The notes under the pieces are model-generated. The model did not search any database and was not told the DNA's origin. It was given only the letters and a program-made list of their open reading frames with translations. Of a stretch of DNA of 64,000 nt, positions 43,829-52,747 are shown piece after piece. This DNA is from Planctomycetota bacterium (GTDB taxonomy: Bacteria > Planctomycetota > Brocadiia > Brocadiales > Brocadiaceae): assembly GCA_016188675.1 (NCBI GenBank), contig JACPHJ010000126.1, positions 1-64,000 on the forward strand, written 5' to 3'. The stretch's first letter is position 1. The number at the start of each line of letters is the position of its first letter. The translations under genes were made by a program, and so were the position numbers.

Positions 43829-44833
43829 ATGAAAAATATCCGTATAATAACGATAATCTATACATATCTCCGTACACCGCTCTGTAATCTTTGGAAGACC
43901 GTATCATTTTCTTTTATCCTCACCTTTCTTTTGCATGCCTCATTTCCTGATGCTTCCGTGTTTGCCGCAGGCCATACGGCCATCGTTATACAAAGTCAGA
44001 CAATTGTCGCCTATAGCGAGGCGATTAAGGGGTTTGAAGAAGGATGCAAGGAGAAAGGCATCTCTATAAAGGCAATCTATGACATGAAAGGAGATGTAGA
44101 CGAAGGTAAAAGAGTCATTAAGAATATTAAAAACAGTCAAATCAGCCCCGACCTTATCCTTGCCGTGGGTGTGCTTGCTACGACCCTAGCAAAAGAAGAA
44201 TTTGCGGATATCCCCGTTATTTTTTGTATGGTCATCAATCATGAGCGTTTCAATTTAGAGGGAGCAAATATATCCGGTATTTCTTCGGAGGCGTCAATAG
44301 GTAATCAATTTGACGTTCTCAGGGAGCTTATTGGAACACCGAGGAACGTGGGGGTCGTTTATGACCCCATGAAGACGGGAAAGATTGTTGCAGAAGCTGG
44401 CCTTGTGGCAAAAAGGCTTGCATTTAACTTTATCAAGACAGAGGTTGCATCGGAAGGTGAGGTTGCGTCTGCGCTGAATAGCATGATTGGCAAAATTGAT
44501 GCATTTTGGATAATACCTGACGGCACGGTAGTTACAAAAGAATCCCTGGAAACTATCCTGAAGATGAGTCTGAAACACCGCCTGCCGGTATTTTGTACTT
44601 CAAGCGCCATAGTGAAGGCAGGGGCGCTGGTTTCCATATCGCCGGATTACAGGCAGACGGGCATTCAGGCGGCACAGATGGCACAGACGCTGTTAAGCAG
44701 TCCGACGGTTATTTCATTAGGCGTCAAACAGCCTGACAAACAGAAGATAACAGTAAACACCCAGACGGCAGGAATAATCAGGGTAGATATATCATCTTTA
44801 CGGCCGCGGCCGGACGTAGTGTTATATCCATAG
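43829..44833 (+). CDS. ABC-type substrate-binding protein (PF04392 family), no transporter genes
   Basis: A 334-aa protein with a long signal anchor (SFSFILTFLLHASFPDASVFA, cleavage near residue 46). The remainder is a two-lobed binding-protein fold: AIVIQSQTIVAYSEAIKGFE at the start, NIKNSQISPDLILAVGVLAT near 100, GVVYDPMKTG near 180, and IDAFWIIPDGTVV near 230. This matches the ABC transporter substrate-binding family PF04392. No permease or ATPase is adjacent. It is 3 bases after the receptor gene, so it probably receives the ligand in the periplasm and passes it to a sensor. Confidence 0.85.
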   Translation: MKNIRIITIIYTYLRTPLCNLWKTVSFSFILTFLLHASFPDASVFAAGHTAIVIQSQTIVAYSEAIKGFEEGCKEKGISIKAIYDMKGDVDEGKRVIKNIKNSQISPDLILAVGVLATTLAKEEFADIPVIFCMVINHERFNLEGANISGISSEASIGNQFDVLRELIGTPRNVGVVYDPMKTGKIVAEAGLVAKRLAFNFIKTEVASEGEVASALNSMIGKIDAFWIIPDGTVVTKESLETILKMSLKHRLPVFCTSSAIVKAGALVSISPDYRQTGIQAAQMAQTLLSSPTVISLGVKQPDKQKITVNTQTAGIIRVDISSLRPRPDVVLYP

Positions 44834-44849
44834 CATAGCCAAAGTGAGT

Positions 44850-44945
44850 AAAGGTGACGAGTGACAAGTGGCGGGTAGCGGTTTTCGCGTCACTCGTCAC
44901 TCGCCACCGTTTCTAAAAAAAGATGTTTTTACAAAGTAATACATT
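44850..44945. repeat. copy of the GTGACGAGTGAC dispersed element
   Basis: GTGACGAGTGACAAGTGGCG faces GCGTCACTCGTCACTCGCCA, forming a large hairpin; then AAAAAAAGATGTTTTTACAA and AGTAATACATT follow. It is the reverse of the arrangement at 14516-14615. It separates the binding-protein gene from the HD-GYP gene. Confidence 0.75.
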
Positions 44946-44964
44946 TAATGCATTTTGAAATTAT

Positions 44965-47505
44965 ATGATTAGTATTCGCACAAGGCTTATTGTTTTGATT
45001 TGTCTGTTGATAACCGTTATCGACGCCCTCAGTTGTCTATTCTTTTTTATTCATACAAAAAGGGTGCAGGAGACGGTATTCAAGAAACTGGGCATGTCTC
45101 TCGTTACTATGCTTGCACAGGACAATGAGGTTGAGCTTGCCCTTGGCCATGCACAGCCGGCATTTCTGGACGCCCCCATCAAGAGGATTTTGGCGTTTGA
45201 CAGGGACAAGGAAATAGGCTATTGGCGAATAATGAATACGCAAGCCGTTTTTATCGAAGAAAAACCTACCCGGGTGGATGTTGATATGAAAGAAATTCCG
45301 GCGGGAGCATACCCACAGGATTCGGATATATCGCTCACCAATCAAATATGGACAAGAGGCGGTATCCCTAATGTGGCATTTTCCAAAATGCCAGATACTC
45401 CATTCGTCAATACCATAGCTACAGCATCGGGGGAGGTATTTTATGACTTTTCGTTGCCGGTCTTTGAGAAGCAGGCATTCTCAGAAGAGGCATTTGCCAC
45501 GCAGATACTGGGCGAGGACAAGATTCTTGCAGAAACAAAACACAGGGTATTGGGCTCTGTGCAAATTGGCTTGTCCACACGCAAGCTTAACGAAAAGATT
45601 CGTGAGGTCATATTATACGGCATTATTCCGCTGGGCCTGGGTATTATTGTGGGGGGAGTAGTCATTACCTTTTTTCTTACCAAACAAATTGTTTCACCTC
45701 TGAAACACCTGGCGAACGTCACCCTGGACATTGCCAGAGGGAATCTCAGCCGTACGGTAGACGTTCGTTCCGGAGACGAGATTGGGCAGTTATCAATGAA
45801 TTTTAACCAGATGACACAGTCGCTGGAAAAGTCGTATGCAGACCTGAAGCTGGAAATCGTCGGACATAAACATACTGAGGAATTGTTAAAGTATCGGTTA
45901 AAAATTGAAGAATTGATAGCTGCCATATCAGCGAATTTCATTAATCTGGCATCCCAAGAGGTTGACGCGGGGATAAATCGTGCATTGAAAATAATCGGGG
46001 GGTTTGCCGGTGTTGACCGCAGTTATGTGTTTCAGTATGCAGACGCTGAAAGAAAGAAGTGGGATAACACGCATGAGTGGTGTGCGGAAGGAATTGAGCC
46101 GCAGCTTGATAAGCTTAAAGGGCTGTCGGCAGATCAATTCCCGTGGGGGATGGAGAGGCTGGGGCGATTCGAGAGTATTCATGTCCCGCGGGTGGCGGAT
46201 ATGCCTGAGAGTGCAAAGGCAGAAAAAGAACTCCAGGAGTTGCAGTCCGTCCAGTCGTTTGTGATCGTTCCCATGGTGTATGGAGGGATACTTGTTGGAT
46301 TTTTGGGATTCGATTCGGTACGTTCGGAAAAGACATGGACAGAGGAAGATATTGCCCTGCTCAAAATGATTGGAGAAATTTTTGTAAATACCCTGGAACG
46401 AAAGCGGGCTGAGGAACGGATTAATCACCATGTTCAGCGCCTGACTACCTTACACACGATTGATCAAGCCATCATTAGCAGCCTGGATCTGCACGTTATC
46501 TTAGGCATCTTTCTTGAGCAGGTAACAACAAAACTGGGCGCAGATGCTGCAAATATATTGTTGCTAAATCCACAAACGCAAAAACTCGAATGCACAGCCT
46601 CTCACGGCTTTCATCCTGATACCATAGCCTCCATATCTGTGCAGATGGAAAAATATCATGCCTCTCGCGCCGTGCATGAACGCCGTATTATTTATGTCTC
46701 CAAACTGTCCGAAACCATCATTTCCCCTTCGTTTGCCGAAATATTAAAAGATGAGAAATTTATTTCCTACTACGGTGTACCGCTTATTACCAAAGGACAG
46801 GTAAAAGGCGTGCTTGAAATTTTCCATCGTTCCCCACTTAATCCGGACCAGGAGTGGCTGGGTTTTTTGGAGGCTATCGGGGCGCTGGCAGCCATAGCGA
46901 TTGACAATGCATCCTTATTTGAAGGCATGCAACACACTCAGGAGGAACTGATGCTTGCTTACGACGTCACGATCGAAGGTTGGTCCCGCGCCCTCGATCT
47001 TCGTGACAAAGAGACCGAAGGACATTCACAGCGCGTTACCGAGATGACCCTGGAACTGGCTCGGGCATTTGGCGTAAAGGAAGAGGATATCCCGCATATT
47101 CGACGAGGCGCCCTTCTGCACGATATCGGCAAAATGGCCATACCGGATAATATACTGCTTAAGCCGGGTCCGCTTACGGAAGAAGAGTGGGCAATCATGC
47201 GCAAACATCCTGAGTATGCCCATCAGCTACTTTCACCTATAGCATATCTGCACAATGCACTTGATATTCCTTACTGCCACCATGAAAGATGGAATGGCAT
47301 CGGTTATCCACAAGGACTAAAGGGAGAACAAATCCCTCTGGCAGCACGTATCTTTGCAGTGGTAGACGTATATGATGCACTGAGCTTCGCTCGTCCATAC
47401 CGGCCTGCCTGGCAAAAAGACAAAGTTATCGAATACATCAGGTCACTGTCCGGCATACTTTTTGATCCACGGATAGTAGAGTTGTTTCTAAAAGTGAAAA
47501 TGTAA
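44965..47505 (+). CDS. membrane HAMP-GAF-GAF-HD-GYP cyclic-di-GMP phosphodiesterase
   Basis: An 846-aa protein. A membrane helix (residues 8-30), a periplasmic sensor part of about 180 residues, and a second helix (IPLGLGIIVGGVVITFFL) are followed by a HAMP domain (KQIVSPLKHLANVTLDIARG). Two GAF domains follow (about 320-480 and 500-650) and a C-terminal HD-GYP domain with ALLHDIGKMAIPDNILLKPG, then HHERWNGIGYPQGL containing the GYP motif. All metal and GYP residues needed for c-di-GMP hydrolysis are present. It probably lowers c-di-GMP in response to the ligand bound by the upstream periplasmic protein. Confidence 0.9.
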   Translation: MISIRTRLIVLICLLITVIDALSCLFFFIHTKRVQETVFKKLGMSLVTMLAQDNEVELALGHAQPAFLDAPIKRILAFDRDKEIGYWRIMNTQAVFIEEKPTRVDVDMKEIPAGAYPQDSDISLTNQIWTRGGIPNVAFSKMPDTPFVNTIATASGEVFYDFSLPVFEKQAFSEEAFATQILGEDKILAETKHRVLGSVQIGLSTRKLNEKIREVILYGIIPLGLGIIVGGVVITFFLTKQIVSPLKHLANVTLDIARGNLSRTVDVRSGDEIGQLSMNFNQMTQSLEKSYADLKLEIVGHKHTEELLKYRLKIEELIAAISANFINLASQEVDAGINRALKIIGGFAGVDRSYVFQYADAERKKWDNTHEWCAEGIEPQLDKLKGLSADQFPWGMERLGRFESIHVPRVADMPESAKAEKELQELQSVQSFVIVPMVYGGILVGFLGFDSVRSEKTWTEEDIALLKMIGEIFVNTLERKRAEERINHHVQRLTTLHTIDQAIISSLDLHVILGIFLEQVTTKLGADAANILLLNPQTQKLECTASHGFHPDTIASISVQMEKYHASRAVHERRIIYVSKLSETIISPSFAEILKDEKFISYYGVPLITKGQVKGVLEIFHRSPLNPDQEWLGFLEAIGALAAIAIDNASLFEGMQHTQEELMLAYDVTIEGWSRALDLRDKETEGHSQRVTEMTLELARAFGVKEEDIPHIRRGALLHDIGKMAIPDNILLKPGPLTEEEWAIMRKHPEYAHQLLSPIAYLHNALDIPYCHHERWNGIGYPQGLKGEQIPLAARIFAVVDVYDALSFARPYRPAWQKDKVIEYIRSLSGILFDPRIVELFLKVKM

Positions 47506-47870
47506 AAATATGTTGAATTGCAGTAATTATTATGGTAATTAAAACCGCTAATAAACATAGAAGCAGATGCATTTTTTATATTCGGTTCGCTATACAATAG
47601 ACAAGGAGGTGATTATCTATAAAGATTCTTAATTTTTAGCCGATAATAATACTAAGGAATCCAATATTCCTTAGCAAGTTTCAAGTGCAGTTTGACAATA
47701 CGAATAATATCTCTTAAAATAATAACGTTGTGTTTATTATAAAAATTATTTAGATAATGGCAGCCACCACTGATTGTGTGTTCGCAGCTAGGAAGTCTGC
47801 GGTAAGCAACGTCAGTTGTATAGAGTAATTAATCTCAATTTCACTCTATTAAGAAAGGTGGGTAATAAGT
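47506..47870. other. gap with a hairpin upstream of the transglutaminase-like gene
   Basis: 365 bases with no gene that I can support. CTAAGGAAT-ccaat-ATTCCTTAG at 47652-47674 is a perfect 9-bp hairpin. AAGGAGGTGAT at about 47604 looks like a strong ribosome binding site but no start codon follows it. GCAGCCACCACTG and later GCGGTAAGC at 47760-47806 hint at a structured leader. I could not match it to any riboswitch class. The gene at 47871 has AAAGGTGGG as its ribosome binding site. Confidence 0.45.
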
Positions 47871-48635
47871 ATGAGATATTTAGTAGTCGTTGTTACCTCA
47901 ATAATCCTGGCGAGTGTCTATTGCGTGGAGGCATTTGCCGACGTTTCATATGCCGACCTGTTTCTGGCAGGAAGGGGTTACAAGCCTGTCGAAGAGTCAT
48001 GGCCGGTAAAACCATCGTTCACATATCCTACCGATAGTAATGACATGCCCGATAATCAGCTTTATAGAGAATGGTGTGTAAATACCTTCAGAAATGGCGA
48101 ACAAATCTACGAGGCGTATAAGGAAATAGCCTTTGGGATAAACTACCGGGCAGAACCGTCAAAAACAGATTACTGGCAGACGCCGGTGGAAACAAGACGG
48201 ACTAAACAGGGAGATTGCGAGGATTCTGTGTTCTTATTCTTCTCCAAGCTGTCTGAGCTGGATATAGACGGAGACATCATATGGGGCTGGGTTGTAGACA
48301 AGGAGAATTCGGTTGCATTTGCCCATGTGTGGTATCAATTATTTGATAAGCGGGGGAGGCCTTATATAGTGGAAGGTTTTTCGAAGGAGTGGAATGGAAT
48401 TATACCTGTGGAGATGATTACAGAAGGAGAGAGACGCGTGCCGACGCTGATGTTAAGACATAATCAGGTAAACCGTGTGGTAGATGAAATGACGCCGAGG
48501 TTTTCGGAAGCCTTCGAAGAAGATCAATTTACCTGGGCTGTCTATATGAACAATGCCACTTTGGTTAAGGAAATCTTTCAAAAACTTCAGGTCATGTTTA
48601 GCCGGTACAGGGAACAAATGCACCAGCCGTCCTAG
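47871..48635 (+). CDS. secreted transglutaminase-like cysteine protease
   Basis: A 254-aa protein with a signal peptide (MRYLVVVVTSIILASVYCVE, cleavage near AFA). The catalytic pattern of the transglutaminase-like (BTLCP-type) fold is visible: TKQGDCEDSVFLFFSKL near residue 115 with the nucleophilic Cys, and AHVWYQLFD near 157 with His; the Asp is likely in RPYIVEG. Such proteins are periplasmic peptidases or modifiers. Target unknown. It stands alone and converges on the propeller gene with a strong terminator between. Confidence 0.78.
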   Translation: MRYLVVVVTSIILASVYCVEAFADVSYADLFLAGRGYKPVEESWPVKPSFTYPTDSNDMPDNQLYREWCVNTFRNGEQIYEAYKEIAFGINYRAEPSKTDYWQTPVETRRTKQGDCEDSVFLFFSKLSELDIDGDIIWGWVVDKENSVAFAHVWYQLFDKRGRPYIVEGFSKEWNGIIPVEMITEGERRVPTLMLRHNQVNRVVDEMTPRFSEAFEEDQFTWAVYMNNATLVKEIFQKLQVMFSRYREQMHQPS

Positions 48636-48647
48636 CAAGGTATTGCT

Positions 48648-48692
48648 TTAAATTAGGTTGGGTTTTAAAAAACAAAACCCAACCTAATTTAA
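48648..48692. terminator. bidirectional terminator, 19-bp perfect stem
   Basis: TTAAATTAGGTTGGGTTTT pairs perfectly with AAAACCCAACCTAATTTAA around a 7-base loop. It lies between two convergent genes and gives U-rich ends on both strands. Confidence 0.92.
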
Positions 48693-48746
48693 CAAATAAA
48701 TACCAAAAGAATCAACCCAGAAGAGGTGAAAGAGGAAAGGAATTTA

Positions 48747-50186
48747 TTAATCTCCCGGAGAACCCTGACCGTTGATCTTTTGGGCATAAACGTCCCAATA
48801 ATTCTTATCCGTATCACGGCCATCCTGCCAGACGATAATTGCCCCACCTGTTCCGTCATTAACCACTACAGGAAAACATTGAGTATCTGATGCCGTAGAG
48901 ACAGCGACACCGTTGTTGCTCCATTTGGCCAGTCCTTTTGGATCAATCCACTGGACATACACATCAAAAGCAGAAACACGGTTGTCGTTCCATGCGATTA
49001 TTGCACCGCCGGAACCGTCGCTGCCTATAGATACGCAATTTTGGATACCCGTCTCGACACACACAGCCAGGCCGTCCGTTACCCATACGGCGTTACCGGT
49101 GAGATCAATACTTTGCGCATAGATATTGAAATCGCCGCTGCGCATATCCCACCACGCAAGAATAGCGCCGCCTGCGCCGTCACCGGTAATCATTGGATAG
49201 TTCTGATTCCCGGATACGGTGCACACGGGAACGCCGTTGGCCAACCATTGCACCGCCCCATTCCCATCCACCTGCTGCGCAAAAACGTCGTTATTGCCGT
49301 TGCGCGTATCGACCCATGCCACAATTGCCCCTTCAGCTCCGTTACCGGTAATAACGGGAAAACTTTCGTGTCCAATGGCATTACACAGGGCAACCCCGCT
49401 TCTTTCCCATAGTATTTTGCCGCTCCCGTCAACTCGCTGGGCATAGATGTCGGCATAAGTTCTTCTAAAATCCTGCCATGTTACTATAACGCCTCCTGCG
49501 CCGTCATCCACGGCCACCGGTGCGCCTTGTGCGCCGGAAGTCCCGCAAACGATCACGCCATTATTTACCCATTGCAGTTCTCCGCTCTTATTAATACGCT
49601 GTGCATAAAGGTCTGCATAATTTGTCCGAAAATCCTGCCAGATAACAACAGCGCCTCCTGCGCCATCCGTAACAATGCAGGGGCTATTCTGTGCGTTGGC
49701 TTCAGTACAGACAGGTATACCGTCTTTCGTCCATAGTGGATTTCCGTCTGCATCAATGCGCTGGGCATAAATATCGGAGTTGCTGACGCCACCCCGTATA
49801 TCCTGCCATGTAATAAAAGCTCCCCCGGCGCCATCACTGACAATCCTTGGGCGACTCTGGTTTTCCGGAGCTGCACAAATAGAAACGCCGTCCTTCTTCC
49901 ATAAAACATTCCCATGCGCATCGATTCGTTGCGCATAGATATCGAAATGAACGTTTCGCGCGTCTTCCCATGCAATAATTGCCCCACCGGCGCCATCGCT
50001 GATTATCTGGAGCGTGCTTTGTTGCCCGGACACCGTGCAAATAGCCGTATTCTCACGCACACTGGAAGACCATGCGGCAATTGCGAAGTGCTGCGGGTTC
50101 ACTGAAACTAAAAAACCGGTTGCAATATAAATGGGAATCGTTTGAAATATTTTTCTTAAGGTGTTTTTCATGGTATCCTTTTTCAA
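48747..50186 (-). CDS. secreted propeller-like repeat protein
   Basis: A 479-aa protein with signal peptide (about residues 1-38). The rest is seven repeats of about 54 residues plus halves at both ends. Each has DIYAQRIDAxGNxLW, then a Cys segment (GVSICAAP-like), then DGAGGAIIAWxDxR. The N-terminal half-unit (GQQSTLQIISDGAGGAI) and the C-terminal half-unit (DVYAQKINGQGSPGD) would complete one another, so an eight-bladed propeller with velcro closure is likely. Many repeats carry a Cys at the same place. Probably an extracellular or periplasmic scaffold. Confidence 0.75.
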   Translation of the reverse strand: MKKDTMKNTLRKIFQTIPIYIATGFLVSVNPQHFAIAAWSSSVRENTAICTVSGQQSTLQIISDGAGGAIIAWEDARNVHFDIYAQRIDAHGNVLWKKDGVSICAAPENQSRPRIVSDGAGGAFITWQDIRGGVSNSDIYAQRIDADGNPLWTKDGIPVCTEANAQNSPCIVTDGAGGAVVIWQDFRTNYADLYAQRINKSGELQWVNNGVIVCGTSGAQGAPVAVDDGAGGVIVTWQDFRRTYADIYAQRVDGSGKILWERSGVALCNAIGHESFPVITGNGAEGAIVAWVDTRNGNNDVFAQQVDGNGAVQWLANGVPVCTVSGNQNYPMITGDGAGGAILAWWDMRSGDFNIYAQSIDLTGNAVWVTDGLAVCVETGIQNCVSIGSDGSGGAIIAWNDNRVSAFDVYVQWIDPKGLAKWSNNGVAVSTASDTQCFPVVVNDGTGGAIIVWQDGRDTDKNYWDVYAQKINGQGSPGD

Positions 50187-50191
50187 ACAAA

Positions 50192-51079
50192 TTATTTTTT
50201 AATACCTGCATATAAAAGAGGGTCTAATTCCATCGCTTTGTTATAAGTCCTCATAGATTCTTCGTATTTACCTAAGTTGTACAGGGTGTTTGCTTTATTA
50301 TGCCACGCCCTCGCACTCTTTGGATTGCTCTCGATAGCCTTGTCAAAAGCCTTAATTGCGTCATCGTACATTCGCAACTTGTCCAGGGTAATTCCCATGT
50401 TGTTCCATGCCCATGCCCTTTCCGGATTTATCTGGATTGCCTTGCTAAAGAGTTGAAGGGCAGCGTCATATTGCTCAAACAAAATTAAAATGTAGCCTTT
50501 CCCGTGCCAGGCAAGGTCTTCCTGGGGATTGATCTCGATGGCCTTTTCAAATGCCTGCATCGCCTCCTGATGCCTGCCCAATGCAATGAGTGTAACTCCT
50601 TTATTATACCATGTTGTTGCAAACCTGGGATCGGATTCAAGGGCCTTATCGTATAATTTTAATGCCTCTTCATAACTGCCTTTTTTATACAAGGCAATCC
50701 CCTTATTTACCCATGTTGCATTATGATTCGGATCAATACTCAGCGCCTTATCATAGGCTTGAACTGCCATATCGTAGTTTCCCAGGCAATATAAGGCATT
50801 TCCCAACCCGTCCCACGCTTCGAAGTAATCAGGATAGCTTGCAATGGCTTTGTTATACGCCTTAACGGCGTGTTCAAACTTTGCCCGTTTATATTTCGAT
50901 TGCCCGTTTTTAATCCACTTCTTTGCGCTGTATTTTTTTGATGAGGTTTGATAAACGTTACTGCGCAGGGAAACAGCCGAAGTAATTTGAGAACTTAAGC
51001 AAATGGAAAGCGGCAAAATAAAAGGCAGCGCCTTTTTAAGGTGTTTCCGGAATAAAGCTGCAAACATAAAAAAAGCCAT
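50192..51079 (-). CDS. TPR-repeat protein with N-terminal signal or anchor
   Basis: About 295 aa from the ATG at 51079 (MAFFMFAALFRKH), giving a signal or anchor segment KALPFILPLSICLSSQITSA; longer starts up to 51289 read through sequence without protein character. The mature part has about seven canonical 34-residue TPRs, for example EAWDGLGNALYCLGNYDMAV, ATWYNKGVTLIALGRHQEAM and WAWNNMGITLDKLRMYDDAI. It ends 5 bases before the propeller gene begins on the same strand, so the two form an operon and could be a scaffold pair. Confidence 0.8.
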   Translation of the reverse strand: MAFFMFAALFRKHLKKALPFILPLSICLSSQITSAVSLRSNVYQTSSKKYSAKKWIKNGQSKYKRAKFEHAVKAYNKAIASYPDYFEAWDGLGNALYCLGNYDMAVQAYDKALSIDPNHNATWVNKGIALYKKGSYEEALKLYDKALESDPRFATTWYNKGVTLIALGRHQEAMQAFEKAIEINPQEDLAWHGKGYILILFEQYDAALQLFSKAIQINPERAWAWNNMGITLDKLRMYDDAIKAFDKAIESNPKSARAWHNKANTLYNLGKYEESMRTYNKAMELDPLLYAGIKK

Positions 51080-51569
51080 CCTGTGATCGGGATACATATC
51101 CTTCAATTGACACATGTACTTTGATGTATTCAAAATTAAAGCGTTACAATATCCCAAAATCTTATAAAAATCACTCTGTAAAATCAAATTAATTATAATT
51201 GGCAAATCGTAATTTAATGCGCGCTTTAAAAAAAGTCTATTAGAACGTATACCGCAAATACAACAAATGTCACACTTCTGTGCCGTCACACATGTGTGAC
51301 ATGTGCCACGCTATAGTCACCTTAATCCAAGTAATAGGTTCATTTTTTCCCCCTGACTGGCCTGTTTTTACTGTCAAAACACTAAAACTACACTAGTTTT
51401 TATTCACGGTATGTTTTTTGATGATTTATAGGTCATTCTAAATTTTTAGAATTTTAATGTCTGTACTGAATAAATTCAGTATTGACATTCTTCAGTTGTT
51501 CCCCCGATAGTTCGTAATTCGTAATATAAATTAGTCTAAATAAGCGAAAGGCACGACTCGGCGGTACTT
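51080..51569. promoter_or_regulatory. divergent upstream region with a 16-bp palindrome
   Basis: A region between divergent genes with no ORF I support. At 51285-51300 is the perfect palindrome GTCACACATGTGTGAC, next to half-sites TGTCACACTTCTGTGCC and ATGTGCCAC. These resemble the TGGCACA/TGTGCC palindromes upstream of lysS at 22.1 kb. A CRP/FNR-like regulator is one possible binder, which is an inference. Confidence 0.5.
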
Positions 51570-52673
51570 ATGAGCAACAGCCATACTATCATTGTCAATT
51601 TCAACCGTAATTTTTTCTTACATTCACTCAAGTGGTTATTTGTTTGTTTAATACTCGGATTGGCCATTACGCTCCTAGTTGTAATAAAAACCTTGCTGTT
51701 TACGTGTATTATTTCAGTCCTCCTGGCATTTCTTCTGGAGCCGGTTGTACGTTTTGCTGAAAACTACGATATCAAACGCACCACGGCTATTGTCATTGTC
51801 TTTGTTTCCATTGCAATTATTATCACGTTCGGCGTCGCCCTCTTTTTACCGGTTGTTACAACTGAAATTCAGTCCATATCTGCAAATCTTCAATTAAAGC
51901 ATCCTTCCGTACTCACTGACGAGTTCAAGACGACGATTGAGGAAAAGTTCCCCCTTATGAAGCAACGCGGCTTATCAGAGGAACTGGCCTCGTATCTCCG
52001 TAATACCCTCGATAACTTAATAGAGAAAAGCATGGAGATTCTCTTTGAATTTGTCCATATCGTCTCAATGATGTTTACAGTACCCGTATTCACTTTTTTC
52101 CTCCTGAAAGACGGGCAACGAATAAAAAAATCTTTAATACAGTTAGTGCCTAACCGGTACTTTGAGATGACGCTGAGCCTGGTTCACAAAATTAGCCATC
52201 AGATGGGATCGTACATACGCGGACGGCTTCTCGATGCCCTTATTGTTGGCATTCTCTGCACTATCACCCTTTACTTACTGAATATTCCCTATGCCTTTCT
52301 CATTGGTTCCCTTGCGGGCTGCGCCAACATTATTCCACATTTTGGACCAGTTGTTGGCGCTATTCCTGCCATCGTTATGGCGCTGATGAAGACGGGTTCT
52401 TTTGCATCAGTTTTGGTCATTACAATCTCCTTTGTTGCAATCCAGTTGTTTGACCATTTGGTTATTTCGCATATGTTCGTGTTAAAGAACATCCATATGC
52501 ACCCCATTATTGTATTTATCGTTATTTTTATTGGCGGTTACCTGATGGGCGCCCTGGGCATGTTTATCGGTGTGTTATTTGCTAGTGTTTTAAAAGTGAC
52601 CATTGACGAGTTACTATGGAGTTTTAAACATTATCGCATATTTGGACATACACCTCATTCAGCGCCTCATTAA
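51570..52673 (+). CDS. AI-2E family transporter (PF01594)
   Basis: A 367-aa protein with seven to eight membrane helices. The family features are the N-terminal hairpin SLKWLFVCLILGLAITLLVV, the central PVFTFFLLKDGQRIKKSLIQ, the conserved GRLLDALIVGILCTITLYLL, FLIGSLAGCANIIPHFGPVV (typical I-P-x-x-G motif) and the C-terminal YLMGALGMFIGVLFASVLKV. Members export small molecules, including autoinducer-2 in one case, or act in Na+/H+ exchange. The substrate is not evident. The TPR-kinase gene follows about 75 bases downstream. Confidence 0.88.
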   Translation: MSNSHTIIVNFNRNFFLHSLKWLFVCLILGLAITLLVVIKTLLFTCIISVLLAFLLEPVVRFAENYDIKRTTAIVIVFVSIAIIITFGVALFLPVVTTEIQSISANLQLKHPSVLTDEFKTTIEEKFPLMKQRGLSEELASYLRNTLDNLIEKSMEILFEFVHIVSMMFTVPVFTFFLLKDGQRIKKSLIQLVPNRYFEMTLSLVHKISHQMGSYIRGRLLDALIVGILCTITLYLLNIPYAFLIGSLAGCANIIPHFGPVVGAIPAIVMALMKTGSFASVLVITISFVAIQLFDHLVISHMFVLKNIHMHPIIVFIVIFIGGYLMGALGMFIGVLFASVLKVTIDELLWSFKHYRIFGHTPHSAPH

Positions 52674-52747
52674 AAATAGGGTATTTTTATAAAAGACCAG
52701 TATCAAACTTGGTCTATTTTTCAAAAATCGATGACAATTAAACACAT

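Noticed and set aside
47750-47820. Riboswitch (cobalamin or c-di-GMP) upstream of the transglutaminase-like gene
   Set aside because: Only short resemblance (GCAGCCACCACTG); the conserved cores of both classes are missing.
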